Source: Tupaia tana
Taxonomy: Eukaryota; Chordata; Mammalia; Scandentia; Tupaiidae
Direction of reading: 5' to 3'
Assembly (NCBI GenBank): GCA_026018925.1
Contig: JAKSZU010000025.1
Coordinates: forward strand, 20,501,391 to 20,565,390
Length of the DNA: 64,000 nt
The notes beneath the pieces are model-generated. The model was given only the letters and a program-made list of their open reading frames with translations. It did no database searches and was not told where the DNA came from. This document shows, in pieces, positions 22,281 to 33,565 of the stretch (position 1 is the first letter of the stretch; each line of letters begins with the position of its first letter). A program made the position numbers and the translations under genes.

Positions 22281-23532
22281 TAGAACAAGGGTCCTGTATG
22301 TGTTTCATTTTATGGTCTCTTGTTTGCTTACAAAGGCTAAAATATGTCTCATACCTAAATCCGAATCAGAAATAAAACCATGAACTGTCAGGATGACTTT
22401 TATTAAAATAAATGCATCCTTTCTAGGTATCTTCTATCTAGGATACCATCAGTCAGGCAACTTGTCAATCATACATTCATTAAGTATTTACTGTAGGCCG
22501 GGAATCATGGAAAATACTCTGGACACGAAAATAAAACAAAATCTACGCACCACACCTGTTTGCTTGGAGGTTAGTATGTAGTCTCTTTCTTTCAGTAAAA
22601 GTTATTTGTTTCTTCCATGAGAAGAGAGGGAGAGCACCCCAAATAGAGTCTTGGCACTGCAATCCATTCCCAGTTCTAGCCTGTCCCCAGATCATGGGCA
22701 CATGCACGCCCAGCACATTTACAGACGTCTCCAGATATGAGCCCAGAGCCTTCCCAGGGGGTCAGCTTCACAGAGCCAAGCATTTACTTCTTCCTCATTC
22801 TCTGGCCTCCAGTTATTTTTGTCACTGCTTATTTTATTATTTTGTAGTAATGTCCCATCTTCATCATTGTATTCAGTGATCCTAAAACATAAAACAATAT
22901 GTATCTACTCCACTTACCTCACTCCCAAATAGTGGAACAGATATAATACAACCACAACGAACACTTTGGGGTGGGTAAGGAAGGAAGACAGCTGTGTTCA
23001 TCTGATTTTGACTATATAAAAGCTTCAGCACAACGGAAAGTTGTAGCTAGAACACCAGACATAAAACATATTAACCTATAAAATGATATTAAATAACACA
23101 GCTATTGTGGAGATAATTATGGTTATAGAGATTTAAAAAAAGCTTCCAGATGGCCTAGAGAAAAATCAGATTTTTTTTCCTACTTCTTTTAATTCATTTT
23201 AATTAGTTTTCTGGGTAGTACATCTGGTAGCATAAAGTCAATGATATTCACATAAAACAAATATCTATGCACAAAACTTGTTAATATTATGGGCAGTATA
23301 TCAGCCCTAATTTGTAATCAGCTTGGATAGATGGGATCAATGCAAATTGAGCTAACTAAATTTCATCTTTATGAAATTCACAAGGCTTGAAATATTTCCA
23401 AAACAGTGGCCTGATTCAATTATTTATAGTATCATTTGAACAAAGATAACATAATAAATCCAAATTTTGTTTAGTTCAGTGTGGCTATTAACTTTTACCA
23501 ACAAGTCTCTTGCTTTAAGGATATTCTAATAT
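22281..23532. other. unassigned sequence
   Basis: No gene seen. 22470-22560 ('cattaagtatttactgta') resembles an L3/MIR3 piece. 22630-22880 is C-rich with a 61-codon frame of no recognisable type. Confidence 0.4.
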
Positions 23533-23614
23533 TATGGGGCCGGAAAAGTCATGACATATTTTTTCTATGTTTTGCCATGCTAAGATGTGTTATGACTTTT
23601 CTGACAACCCAATA
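23533..23614. mobile_element. mariner-like palindromic MITE
   Basis: About 82 bp with long inverted ends: 'ggaaaagtcatgacata' on the left pairs with 'tgttatgacttttctgac' on the right, and the right end 'aacccaata' mirrors a degraded left 'tatggggcc'. Size and structure resemble mariner-derived MITEs such as MADE1. A second, related copy lies at 33923-34000. Non-coding. Confidence 0.7.
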
Positions 23615-23761
23615 CTTAGATATTATGCTTCTACTAATATTGATGTATCATCAATACTATGCTTATACAACATTATACAATGTTTCTTATCATAGTATAT
23701 TGATATTTTGAGGGTTCAATGTATATGTTTTATTATATATTTGTTACTCCTGCTAAATGTT

Positions 23762-24018
23762 TTTTTCTTTTTTTGGGAGAGGTTTTTGCCATAGGGTGCA
23801 TGTACTCACCAGAAAGACAAAGAAAGACAGAGAGACAGAAAGTGAGAAATCATCCCCCCAGGAGGGATGGCCACACCACAATCTCTTCTCCATTCCCCTC
23901 TCGGGATCTTGGGCACACACACACATGCGCCCGGTGTGAGTTTAAGCCACCAGATCCAGGACTCAAACTGCTGTTGACTACATAGGAATCCAGCAACATA
24001 GCCATCTGCTGGTCCCCA
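23762..24018 (-). mobile_element. tSINE-A, antisense, with 13-bp TSD
   Basis: TSD 'cctgctaaatgtt' (23749-23761) / 'cctgttaaatgtt' (24019-24031). The minus-strand body is complete but the head has a short deletion between 'gctatgttgctgg' and 'accagcag', so the A box is damaged. Still fairly CpG-rich ('cgcccggtgtg'). Confidence 0.9.
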
Positions 24019-24040
24019 CCTGTTAAATGTTATATTTAAC

Positions 24041-24044
<4 letters not shown>

Positions 24045-24071
<27 letters not shown>
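24045..24071 (+). repeat. poly(T) tract, 27 nt
   Basis: A pure T run that could be the reversed tail of a retroposon lying at 24072-24240, where 'aattcaaacccaggtttg' looks faintly MIR-like. No certain element. Confidence 0.8.
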
Positions 24072-24309
24072 GGCAAGGTGAATGAGGACATACACTACTG
24101 ATAGAAGTAAAAGAGAATGTGAAAGTAATTCTGAAGAGAATTGGAAGTTGAAGTGACTTTTAGTCCCTGTAGACCCCAAATCACATATTTAGTGGGTATC
24201 ACAGCAAAAATTCAAACCCAGGTTTGTTGATACCTGATGCTTATGAAGTTCTTTTTTTATTATTCTACAATGCATATGTAAAATTTTTAAACATAATCTC
24301 TTGGAGTAT

Positions 24310-24440
24310 AAAATAAAACCTGATATTTATTGTAAACCAACACTGCCAGATACTTTCATGCATCTATTATTTAGTTTAATATTTTCGATAAACCTCCAAG
24401 TCAGGATGACTCTGTTAGTAATTTTCTAAAGACACTTAAA
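24310..24440 (+). mobile_element. MIR-like fragment, sense
   Basis: 'gatatttattgtaaacc', 'ctgccagatactttcatgc' and 'agtttaatattttcgataaa' follow MIR order ('tttattgagc', 'gccaggcact', 'tttaatcctcac'). Diverged. It ends at the TSD of the next SINE. Confidence 0.6.
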
Positions 24441-24452
24441 ATTAAATATAGG

Positions 24453-24752
24453 GGAGCCGATTGTGACTTGGCATTAAAAGCAGCTGGATAACACGTGGCC
24501 TAAAGTGTGATCTGAGTCCCCGACCCAAGGGTTTGAGAAACCCGCTGGGCACATGTGTGTGCATGCCCAAAATCTGGAAAGGAAGGAGAAATAGGAAAGA
24601 GATTATGACAGGATCATTCCCTATGGGGGTGCTTTCTCACTTTCCTACTTTTCTTTTTCTCATTCTCCATCTCTCTCTCTGTCTCTCTCTCTCTAGAGTG
24701 AGCACATGTGCCCTCTGGCCAAAAAAAAAAAAAAAAAAAAAAAAAAGAAATG
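24453..24752 (+). mobile_element. older tSINE-A with perfect 12-bp TSD
   Basis: TSD 'attaaatatagg' at 24441-24452 and 24753-24764. Head diverged ('ggagccgattgtgacttgg'), 'gatctgagtccccgaccc', 'gtgtgtgcatgcccaaaatc', extended (CT)n, 'catgtgccctctggcc' and a 26-nt poly(A). Confidence 0.9.
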
Positions 24753-24764
24753 ATTAAATATAGG

Positions 24765-25945
24765 TCCTGATCATGTTCTGCCAAAGTGTCTTTCCCTGCT
24801 TGACCACTGCAGGAACATTTCTACTTGAAAGTTTTCATTTCCAGTTCCCTCTCTCCCAAAGTCTCATTTCCAAGTCGCTCATGCCTACCTGGTACTTGTT
24901 CCAGTCTCAGTAAAGTTTCTCTTGAAAGATGCTGTACCTGACTGTTCTCCACAGCATTCTCCTTCCTTTTTCAGTTTTATTTACCATTTGGAAAAAGTTA
25001 TCTTTATCTATCTATCATCTACATCTGTCTAGCAAGTAGTTCCATTTACCTATATTTCTCTGTGATCTAATCTACCAACCTAATTATCAGCCAATGTATT
25101 TATCCAGTTTTCTCTGCAATGGCAATATAAGATCCATGTGGGAAAATGGTTGTTTCTTCCAGCTATATCTCAAGCATCTAGAATAGTTAATATTCATTAT
25201 TAGAGATATGTACAGATGAAGCAACAGAAATTGAAGTAAAGTTTATAGATTCGTGGAGGTTTTTGTTGTTGTTGTTTTATGCATTTATCTCAGTATAACT
25301 CAAATTCTTCCTATTCATTATCTCACTGACCTAAAGTTTGTTTTCAGATTAAAGTCAAACAGATTTATTTTATATTTCACATAGACAGGGAAGCTATAAA
25401 CGTTAAAAAAGAAACAAGAAAGTTTTCCACATTGAGTAGGCCAGTGTTATGGATACATACAAATACACACACACACACACGGATTATATAAGTGTGCCCT
25501 GGAGAATTTTCTGTGTCCTTCTCTTGTCAAGGGATTTAAATTGGATAATTAAAAAAAAAAAGCATAGTGGGATTTTTCTTTAAAATTTTATGCAAAATAC
25601 ATAAAATATAGCCATGTAGTAGACCCAGTCACTCTGAATAAGATATTCATATTGATAATATGGTTGATAAATAATAGCATCAAAGCGATTTGAAAGTAAC
25701 AGTTTAACATATTCACACAATGGAAATTTTCATTCATTGGTTTTATTTTTGTATCTCTCATTGTTCTTACCATGACTGTCATTGAAACCTTAAAGATTTC
25801 TGTGGCACAGTATCTAAGAATATGGTTTTCTAGTTTTTTAATAATTTATTGTTGCAGGATTTGGGGGCAAGTGGGACAATACCCAATGCAGGAACAGCAA
25901 CAAACCCGATTCTCTGTCTCATGCTCATGAATAATCAGAATTGTG
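24765..25945. other. unassigned sequence
   Basis: No gene seen. (CA)n occurs at about 25465-25480, with short A runs. 25588-25782 (-) is an open frame without recognisable features. Confidence 0.45.
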
Positions 25946-26562
25946 GACACAGAGATGTGCTGTGGGTTGCAGTGGGCTGTGCTGTTGTTTAAAGTGGGGT
26001 GTGCAGTGGCTTAAAGTGGGGTGTGCTGTTGGTTGCAGTGGCTTAAAGTGGGGTGTGCTGTTGGTCCCAGTGAGGTTGGAGTGTGTGTGTGCGGTATGCT
26101 GTGGGTTGCAGATTTGTTCTTTCCGTCTCGGTGATGTGTGCAGTGGTCTGAGGTGTGCTGTGGGTCACTGTTGGCTGTGCTGTTGTTTAAAGTGGGGTGT
26201 GCTGTGGCTTAGAGTGGGGTGTGCTGTTGGTCCCAATGAGGTTGGAGTGTGTGTGCGGTGTGCTGTGGGTTGCGGATTTGTTCTTTCTGTCTCAGTGATG
26301 TGTGCAGTGGTCTAACTGAGGTGTGCTGTGGGTCACCGTGGGCTGTGCTGTTGTTTAAAGTGGGGTGTGCAGTGGTTTAAAGTGGGGTGTGCTGTTGGTC
26401 CCAGTGAGGTTAGAGTGTGTGTGTGGTGTGCTGTGGGTTGCAGATTTGTTCTTTCTGTCTCAGTGATGTGTGCAGTGGTCTAACTGAGGTGTGCTGTGGG
26501 TCACTGTGGGCTGTGCTGTTGTTTAAAGTGAGGCATGCAGTGGCTTAAAGTGGGGTGTAAAT
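25946..26562 (+). repeat. GT-rich minisatellite, period about 164-168 bp
   Basis: The marker 'ttgttctttc' occurs at 26114, 26278 and 26446, so the units are 164 and 168 bp, with 3-4 copies. Each unit is built of shorter related pieces of roughly 20 bp around 'gtggggtgtgctgt' and 'gtttaaagtgggg'. The 124-codon frame 25941-26315 reads this repeat as Cys/Gly/Val-rich protein and is not a gene. Confidence 0.92.
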
Positions 26563-26599
26563 TATTTCTTTACGAGAGGGAATTGTGTAAAGAGACAAA

Positions 26600-26790
26600 G
26601 TGTGAAAAATAGAGAGAAAGACATTTTTTAACAGGATCTCCCCTTGTCATGATTCTCTTGACCAAGATTTCCAGTAAGCTGTGTCTTCATGCCTTACCTG
26701 ATTTAGTGTAAGCTGAGGGCTGAGTCCAGGCCTCTCATGTGGCTTCAGCCACTGTGTAACATGGCCCTCCTGCATTGTGGCTAGGCCTAA
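26600..26790 (-). mobile_element. 7SL-like element with the shared left-arm signature (diverged)
   Basis: Minus strand, core at about 26726-26750: 'gaagccacatgagaggcctg'. The same signature, 'gaggccacatgagaggccc', appears at 61364-61390 and, with changes, at 36826-36850. Antisense orientation is inferred from those copies. The rest is strongly diverged. Confidence 0.5.
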
Positions 26791-27839
26791 TTTTGTTTTT
26801 TAAAGCAGATCATTGACTTTTTAAACTGAAGCTCTTCAGGTAATTTATTTTCATTGAATCAATTTCTCAAAAAAAAAAAAAAAATAGTAAGATAAAATGA
26901 TGTGAGCTTTACCTCAAGGGTTTTTGACAGTTTATCTGAGAAAGGTTCCACTTGTAGAAGAAAATTTATTTCATGTAAGTACTTTTGTGTATATATGTGT
27001 GTGTTTTCCCTTGGTTTAAGAGCAGAGAGTGCATATCACATTTACAAGTGTTAATGTTTTATTATATTATATTTAGTTTATTTGAAGGTAGAAACCATTT
27101 GTATATTTTCCATAAAATGTTATGCAGCAAAGACTGTAAAGAATATCAATTCATAAAAATTTATAAGAATTTAAATTTTAGATATCTTCAATTTGCTCTA
27201 ATACTAAATTTTTGCTAAATATAACTTGTGAGACTGTAAAAATTGGTAGAAATAAACTTAATCTTCTATGTAGGGAGAGTAAGCAATTTTCTTTGAAAGA
27301 TCAGCACCAAAAATATCTTCCCTACTAACTCTCCATGCTAAGAGATCCATTCCCTTTCATGCATGCTATTTCCAGGATTCTCTAGTCACTAAACAAACTT
27401 CACCCTCTGTTTTGCCACATAATTAAGTTAATAGGGATGGTGTTAACTAATCCATCTTAAACAACTAAAAAACAGAACCAACAAAACAATTTTTAAATGT
27501 ATTTCATAAAATGCACACCAGAGGACAAAGATTCCTGAAGGAAAGAAGTAAATTGAGTCATTGACTCAGCTTACTGCCTGGACAAAGTTTCCATCTGCCT
27601 TGGAGTGAGGAGAAACCCAAAGAGATCCCAGCATTTTCCTGGAGTCAAGGAGAAACCCGTAAGAATTCAAGTAGTTCATGGAAGGTATAATTTTTAGGAC
27701 AGTGATTTATGTATAGTCAGAATAGGCACACAGAGATAAAAAAGCTACCCAGAGAGGAAGAGATAAAAGGAAGTGAGTTTTCAAATTCTGCTCAGGTTTC
27801 TTTTCAATTCTTCAGCTGAGTACTGATGAGTGAACCTGT
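26791..27839. other. unassigned AT-rich sequence
   Basis: I see no gene. An A run lies at 26870-26884. Confidence 0.45.
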
Positions 27840-28372
27840 AAGAGAAAAATACTTAATGGTCCAGGGATGTAAGCAACAGAACGAACAAAGAAGAATAAAC
27901 TCAGGAGCTTACTTAATGTGGTAGTAATTTATGTCTCCAAACTAAAGAGTGGAAAAACGTGAAATTATTGGGGCATTGGAGAAATGGAGGATCTTGCTAT
28001 TTGACTAGAGAAAAATTAGACCTAGATTAATACTACTCTGGTTCTAACTAAGAAAACGATAATACCATTGCCCCCAAATTAAACAGTATTGACAGGAATA
28101 GAATATATAAAATGCACAACAGGGTCAAATTAACGATTTCTGGTATCCAATCTACATTTCTCATAAATGCTAAGAAGCAGAAATATCGTGATCTGTAATG
28201 AAGAGAAAATTAACTGACCTCAACAGAGCCATAACTAACATACATAAGAGTAGACAAAGATATTTAAGCAATCATTACGAATACATTCTACATGTGTGAA
28301 AAGCTAGAGAAGATACTGAACATGTGAAGTGGAAATAAGAAAGACATAAAAGAAACCCAAATGGAGTTTCTC

Positions 28373-28638
28373 TGTTTACTTTGTTTGTTTATAAACCAGA
28401 AGCCGTATGCAGTCATACAAGAGAGACTGGAAGGAGAGAGAGAAAGCGAAGACAACATCCCCCAGTGGGTGGGACAAGGTCACGGTGCAATCCCTTTACC
28501 ATTGTCCGTCCTGCTGGGATTTTGGGCACACAGGTAGTTGGGCTCAGCATACTTTTCAAGCTGTTGGAGCCAGGATCAAATACATGGTGGCCATGCGGGA
28601 TCGAGCTCTCTTAATCCCTAGGCCATGTGACTGGCTCG
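28373..28638 (-). mobile_element. diverged tSINE-A, antisense, in HAL1
   Basis: Minus-strand blocks: 'gagccagtcacatggccta' at the head end, 'gatttgatcctggctcc' (B-box region), 'ggcaatccc' reversed body and a 'gtctctcttg' segment. Degenerate TSD 'aaatggagtttct' / 'aaattgaacttct' within HAL1. Two open frames on the plus strand come from it. Confidence 0.65.
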
Positions 28639-29133
28639 CAAATTGAACTTCTAAAAATAATAAATTTCCCTCTCAATGTCTCAGGGAAAATGTCGGATGA
28701 GTGAACAACATATAATGTGTTGCAGGAAAGAAAATTAGTAAATGTGATGTCATACAAATCGAAACTTTGAAGTGAAACATGAAGATGAAAAGACTTTAAT
28801 AACATGAATAGAACAACGATGAGTATCAGTCAAAGTTTTGGGGGCCAAATATGTGTGTAATTTGAATCTTTAAGGAAAAGAATGAGAATAACAAGAAAAA
28901 AATTTCAAAATTAGTGGCTTAAACTTTCCCACTTGTTTAAAATATAATATCCAAGAACTTTAGCGAACTCTAGGCATACAATTAAGAAGCACAAAAAGCA
29001 AATTATAATGAGAGTGCTTAAAATCAACAATAAAAAGAAATTTTAAAACAATCCTTGAAAAAAAGACGCATCCTATAGAGAAGAACAGTGATCTGAAAGA
29101 CAGCAAACTTTCCATCAGATAAAATACAATCTT

Positions 29134-29404
29134 TTTTTTTTTTTTTTTTTGGAGAGGTTTTTCGCTATAGGGCGCGTGCGCTCGCCAGACAGACAGAGAG
29201 AGACATAGAGACAGAAAGCGAGAAATCACCCCCCAGGGGGGATGGTCACGCCGCAATCCCTTCTCCTCCATTCTCCTCTCGGGATCTTGGGCACGCACGC
29301 ACACGCGCCCGGCGTGAGTTGTAAGCCACCGGGTCCGAGACGCGAACCGCGGTCGACTACGTGGGAGTCCAGCGACATAGCCATTACGCTAACTGCTGGT
29401 TCCC
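29134..29404 (-). mobile_element. very young CpG-rich tSINE-A, perfect 17-bp TSD
   Basis: TSD 'agataaaatacaatctt' at 29117-29133 and 29405-29421, inside the HAL1. On the minus strand it starts 'gggaaccagcagttagcgta' with an extra A shared with the copies at 38806 and 47483. Nearly all CpGs are intact, including 'cgcggttcgcgtctcgg' at the B box and 'gcgagcgcacgcgcc' near the end. It is almost identical to the copy at 38806-39069, so both inserted recently. Confidence 0.96.
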
Positions 29405-29990
29405 AGATAAAATACAATCTTAAAAACGGTGAAGGAAATATTTTTAAAGTACTGATAGAAAAAGGAAAATGAAATACTGTAGACCTACAAATTTACTTTT
29501 ATACCCAGAATTAATGTCTTTTACAATAAAGACCAAATAAACATTTTTCAGGATCATAAAAGCTAAAAAGAATTTGTTATATGTTGACTTATATGATTTT
29601 TTAGAAAAAGTTCTTCACATAGAAGAAAAATGCTACCATATTTACAGAGGAATGAGAGCAAAGCAAAACCAAATGTGTACAAATATAGAATTTTTTCTTA
29701 TCTTTAAATAATTTCAAAAGAGTAGTTGGAACTATAAATCAAATAGAATAGAAATATATTGTTTCATAAATAGATCAGTATATAAATATATGAGAAAATG
29801 ACTCAAAGGCTGGGAATTAAAAAAAATGAAAGCATACAATGTTCTTATACATGAGGTGTTACACGTGTTAGTTAAAGGTAGACAGTGATAAATTAATGGA
29901 ATATTCTAATCTCTTAAAACACTATAAAAGTATTTTTTTTTAATGAAAACTAATAAGCTAGCTGAACTAATGATGGGAGTTAGAGTTCAT

Positions 29991-31009
29991 TTGCTAAAGA
30001 GGAAAACAGCACCTAAGGTGTCCAGGTTTATAAAACAACAATTTACAGTGGGAAAATGATACATGATAGCTAAAGTATAAAAGTAAAAATATGCTTTGTT
30101 GCCAAGGGCTGTTTTACATTGAGCAGTCAGAAGATCCTGAGCACAGACTTCAATCTTCCTCCCTGTAGATTTGACCAGACTCACTTTTTCTGTTAGATCA
30201 GGAACCACTGACATATGAACCAGAACACTTCAGAACCAGGAAGCTCAACATGGAGTATCGACTGGGGTTTTTATACACTGCTGATCACATAGACGCATTA
30301 TTGCTATGTGACCTGTCACAATGATGGAAGACTGTGGGGATCTCATTGAAACCAGATGCAAAGAATCAATCTTTTCACTACCAGTAACACTGACAAGCTG
30401 CTACGAATTGTTCCCAAACTTGTTTCAGACCCAAAGTAACAAAACAACCCTGTCAATCAGTACATTTGTGCAGGACCAGTGGTCAATGCCAGGCAGCTCC
30501 TTCTCAACCTCAGCAAAATAACTCACAGACATGCTGGAAGGAGTCCTTACCTCATAGTCCACCCTGCTGACTCAGGACAAGGGCTCTTGGCAGGAAAACA
30601 ATCACGCATATTCTAACAACAATTTATCTGCCTTACAATATCATGTAAATAATTAGGCAATCAAAACGTACAAAGGAATACCTAACAATTGCAAAATCCG
30701 GTGAGAGAGATTTTAAAAGACAGTGTAAACACACAGTAATACCAACCCAAACTTTGTGGAATAGATTTCCAGAACAACTTACAGGATTTTTTGCTTGCCA
30801 AATCTAAAGTTTTCTGCAGTATAACTTTGTTGTATAATTAAGAATCCTAATCTATTGTTAATCTCGTCTAAATCTGCATTAGGTCAATATCTCCATATAA
30901 CTAATGTCTTACGAGGGTTATATTTTGATTCTCCAATACATTAGATCCGAAGACCACACAAGCACTCAGCATGCTTTTTTTCAGGCCGTGGGTCCTGGAA
31001 TTGAAACTT
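29991..31009. other. unassigned sequence, possible old LTR
   Basis: Mixed composition (30100-30600 less AT-rich) with no gene recognised. It may be the rest of an LTR ending in the MaLR-like piece at 31010-31121. The open frame 30321-30521 has no recognisable domain. Confidence 0.4.
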
Positions 31010-31121
31010 AACCTTTATTACCTCTTTAAACTCCCTATTTTCAACAGAATTACATTTGCGGTACTGAGTGTTAAGTCTTCAACACATGTGTTTAAGGAGG
31101 AACAAGATTCAGTCTATAAGA
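31010..31121 (-). mobile_element. MaLR-type LTR end, antisense fragment
   Basis: 'ttattacctctttaaactcc', 'acatttgcggtactgagtgt' and 'taagtcttcaacacatgtg' then 'caagattcagtctata' follow the order of the antisense end of MST/MLT1 LTRs. Non-coding fragment. Confidence 0.6.
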
Positions 31122-31871
31122 GCTAGTGAGGTTCTTTTAAAAAATGGTGTCAACTGTAATCTTAGAATATAAGATATCCATCATAAAGACTGTGACATGG
31201 AAAGGAGAAGTGAGGGTTTTAATTGTCTCTCCTCTGAAAAACCATATTAATGTACTTTTTCTCTTTCTGATCCCAAATCAGTGAAATGTTCACTTGCCTT
31301 ACAACCAGAGAGTGTCCAAGGTGGGCTCTATCCCCCATCTTCTTGTTCCTGGTTACAAAGAAATTGTCCTTCTGGTTCAGCAGCCCCACTGGCAAATACC
31401 TCTGCAGGTCTCACTGAAACCAGGTAAAACTATCAAGTTCACTTTTTACAATAAGCAATATTGAAAAGTCACCCACAATTTACCTAAACATTAGGATTAT
31501 AAAGTAATACTGTTAATCATTATATTGCATGCCTCTTAGAGGTCGGTGTGAAGCATTTATACTGTTTAATTCAGTAAAACACATCAGATTAATTCAGGCT
31601 TACTAGAATGAACCCTTAGAGCTAATGAGCAAAGGTGATAAAGTATAATAAGAGAAACAACTAATTAACAGTATGGAGAAATTTTAAAAAGGAAAAACAA
31701 AGACCATATTGGTAAAGAGAAAACCAATAGTGAAATGGTAGATTTAAATCTGTGCAAACCAATAACCATGTAAAGTGTAAATCTTCTAAATCATTACATC
31801 TAAAGTACAATGCAGAAATTTTCAAATTGGGTGATAAAGACCAAAGTATTTATGAGGGATCCTCTCAAAGT
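31122..31871. other. unassigned sequence
   Basis: I see no gene or recognised repeat. Confidence 0.45.
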
Positions 31872-31958
31872 TCATGGAAAAACCATATACATACATTTCA
31901 AATTCTTTGCACAAAAATTCACTTGTACTTTAATTTCATTTTTCCTTGAACATTTTGA
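31864..31958. mobile_element. short inverted-repeat (MITE-like) element, copy 1
   Basis: Ends 'tcaaagttcatggaaaaa' (31864-31881) and, reversed, 'tcaaaatgttcaaggaaaaa' (31939-31958) form terminal inverted repeats. The interior ('atttcaaattctttgcac', 'tgtactttaatttc') matches a second element at 58108-58190. I do not recognise the family name. Non-coding. Confidence 0.55.
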
Positions 31959-32083
31959 CATTTCCTGTACTATACATGTGTACATGTCCCTGTACTTTAA
32001 ATATAGAGACATAAACAGGTTAAAAGTAAAGAGATGAAAAAGTATATACCATGTTAATACTAACCTAATGAAAAATTGAGTGG

Positions 32084-32277
32084 TTGGGCCAGCAGGTGGC
32101 ATGGTGGTTAAAGGCACTGGACTCCCACATGGATGATTGTGGTTCAAGTCCAGGACCTGGTGACTTGCTTTCTTACTTTCTCGCTCTCTCTCTCTCTCTC
32201 TGGTTCTGTTCCTCTCTGGTCAAGTTAAAAAGTAAATAAATAAAAAGTTAAATAAAATAATAATTATTTTTAAAAAT
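32084..32277 (+). mobile_element. tSINE-B with perfect 13-bp TSD, in L1
   Basis: TSD 'aaaaattgagtgg' at 32071-32083 and 32278-32290. Head 'gggccagcaggtggcatgg', B box 'ggttcaagtcc', (CT)n and tail 'aaaagttaaataaaataa'. Confidence 0.93.
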
Positions 32278-32353
32278 AAAAATTGAGTGGCTATGTAAAT
32301 ATAAGTGTATTTCAGAATAAGCAATATAAGAAGAGATAAAAATGTGTATTTCA

Positions 32354-32626
32354 GACTAACTGGTGTCAGTGGCATGGTGGGTGATGAAGGCAAATGAAAT
32401 CTGAAAGGCTGACTGTGAAGGTCCAGTCCCAAAACTGATAGTTTAAAAAACATATTAGTTCTTGTGTATGCATGCCCAGAATTCCAACAGGAGAGAAATG
32501 AAGAGATTATGGTGAGATTATTTCCACTCATTGGGAGTGCTTTCTCCCTTTCCCCCCTCTCTCTGTGCTTCTCTGCTGAGTGCAAATCCCTCTGGTAGTG
32601 TTATATATATATATTTTTTTTTTTTT
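32354..32626 (+). mobile_element. older tSINE-A, in L1
   Basis: TSD 'aatgtgtatttca' (32341-32353) / 'aatgtgtattcca' (from 32627). Head 'ggtgtcagtggcatggtggg', body 'tgtatgcatgcccagaattc', 'gagattatggtgagatta', 'gggagtgctttctccc', and a (TA)n/T-rich end. Confidence 0.82.
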
Positions 32627-33032
32627 AATGTGTATTCCATAATAATAAGAGATAAATTCACCTAAAAGCTTAAAAACCCTAAATATTCATGTGTTTTTAA
32701 ATGCAGCTTCAAAAATAATGTGGAAAATAACCTTGATCTAAAAGGAAACCATTGAAGCAATAATTATAATTACCATTATAAGACCCCTATTTCAATAACT
32801 TATAGACTAAATAGATAAAACTTATTATATTTAAACAACTCTAGCCATCAATTTTATCGAATTTGAATGTATAGAATGTCTACCAAACAAGAGCAGAATA
32901 AACATATTCTTCAAGTAGGCAAAGAACATTTACTAAGATATATCATAATCTGGCCCCAAAATAAATCTTAGATTTAAAGAGAATTAAATTACCTGAATGG
33001 AGACACAGCAGTAAAAACATAATACTCTGCAG

Positions 33033-33215
33033 CGTTGACCCAGCTGGTAAAGCTCAGGGTTTGCTTGGAGATATTTCCCTATGTATGCAGGGTGTGTGCA
33101 CGTCCACGATCCTGGCCGAATGAAGCTGCAAAGTGTTTTAGGCATCAAGACGCATTTGGACATATTGTTTCTCTATATTGATCTCTCTCTTATGAAGAAA
33201 TAAATAAAAGCAAAA
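33033..33215 (+). mobile_element. diverged SINE-like insertion in L1
   Basis: The L1 ORF2 text is interrupted by sequence with SINE traits: 'gacccagctggtaaagctca' (head-like), 'gtgtgcacgtccacgatcct' (like tSINE-A) and the end 'gatctctctcttatgaag' with (AAATA) tail. The end resembles that of the element at 46851-47080. No exact TSD seen. Confidence 0.5.
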
Positions 33216-33344
33216 GGGAAAAATTTAAAAGAACTTAAAACCTACAAAGTAAGTTCTCTGAACACAATATTAAATTAAAATGAGTAACAAAAATATCAGA
33301 AAATCAACTCCAATCCTGACCCTAACAAACCTAACTTCCATACT

Positions 33345-33565
33345 TGTGTGCTCGCCAGAAAGAAAGAGAGAGACAGACAGAGAGCAAGAAATCGCCCCCT
33401 ACGGGGGGATGGCCACACCACAATCCCTTCTCCATTCTCCTCTCGATCCTGGGCACCCATGCACATGTGCCCAGTGTGAGTTTACGCCACCGGGTCCAGG
33501 ACTCGAACCACGGTTGACTACATGGGAGTGCAGCGACATAGCCATTACGCCAACTGCTGGTCCCC
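33345..33565 (-). mobile_element. tSINE-A, antisense, 3' end truncated
   Basis: Minus strand: head 'ggaccagcagttggcgtaat', B-box-like 'ggttcgagtcc', body with 'ggcatccatgcacatg' reversed and 'gcaagaaatcgcc'. It stops near 'gtgctcgccag', lacking the last bases and poly(A). Moderately CpG-rich. Confidence 0.85.

Larger units (their letters stand above)
27840..29990 (+). mobile_element. HAL1/L1 fragment, ORF1 region, split by two SINEs
   Basis: Blocks typical of HAL1/L1 appear in order: 'ggtcaaattaacgatttctg', 'aaagaaacccaaatggag', after SINE 1 'gaacttctaaaaataat', 'gtaatttgaatcttta', 'caagaactttagcgaactct', 'aaagacgcatcctata', after SINE 2 'tttaaagtactgatagaaaa', 'tacccagaattaatgtcttt' and 'aggatcataaaagctaaaaa'. 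It corresponds to the 5' part and ORF1. The frame is broken many times, so this is a dead copy. Confidence 0.82.
31975..33339 (+). mobile_element. L1 ORF2 (endonuclease region) fragment, split by three insertions
   Basis: L1 ORF2 blocks run in order: 'gacataaacaggttaaaagt', 'accatgttaatactaac', 'gagtggctatgtaaatataa', 'gataaattcacctaaaagc', 'cagaataaacatattcttca', 'gaacatttactaagatat', 'aatttaaaagaacttaaaac' and 'gtaagttctctgaacac'. This corresponds to the endonuclease domain, but stops and frameshifts are frequent. It is interrupted at 32084-32277, 32354-32626 and about 33033-33215, and abuts another SINE at 33345. Confidence 0.85.

Noticed and set aside
25941-26315. 124-codon Cys/Gly/Val-rich frame
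   Set aside because: It is the GT-rich minisatellite read in one frame. The periodicity of the protein follows the DNA repeat.
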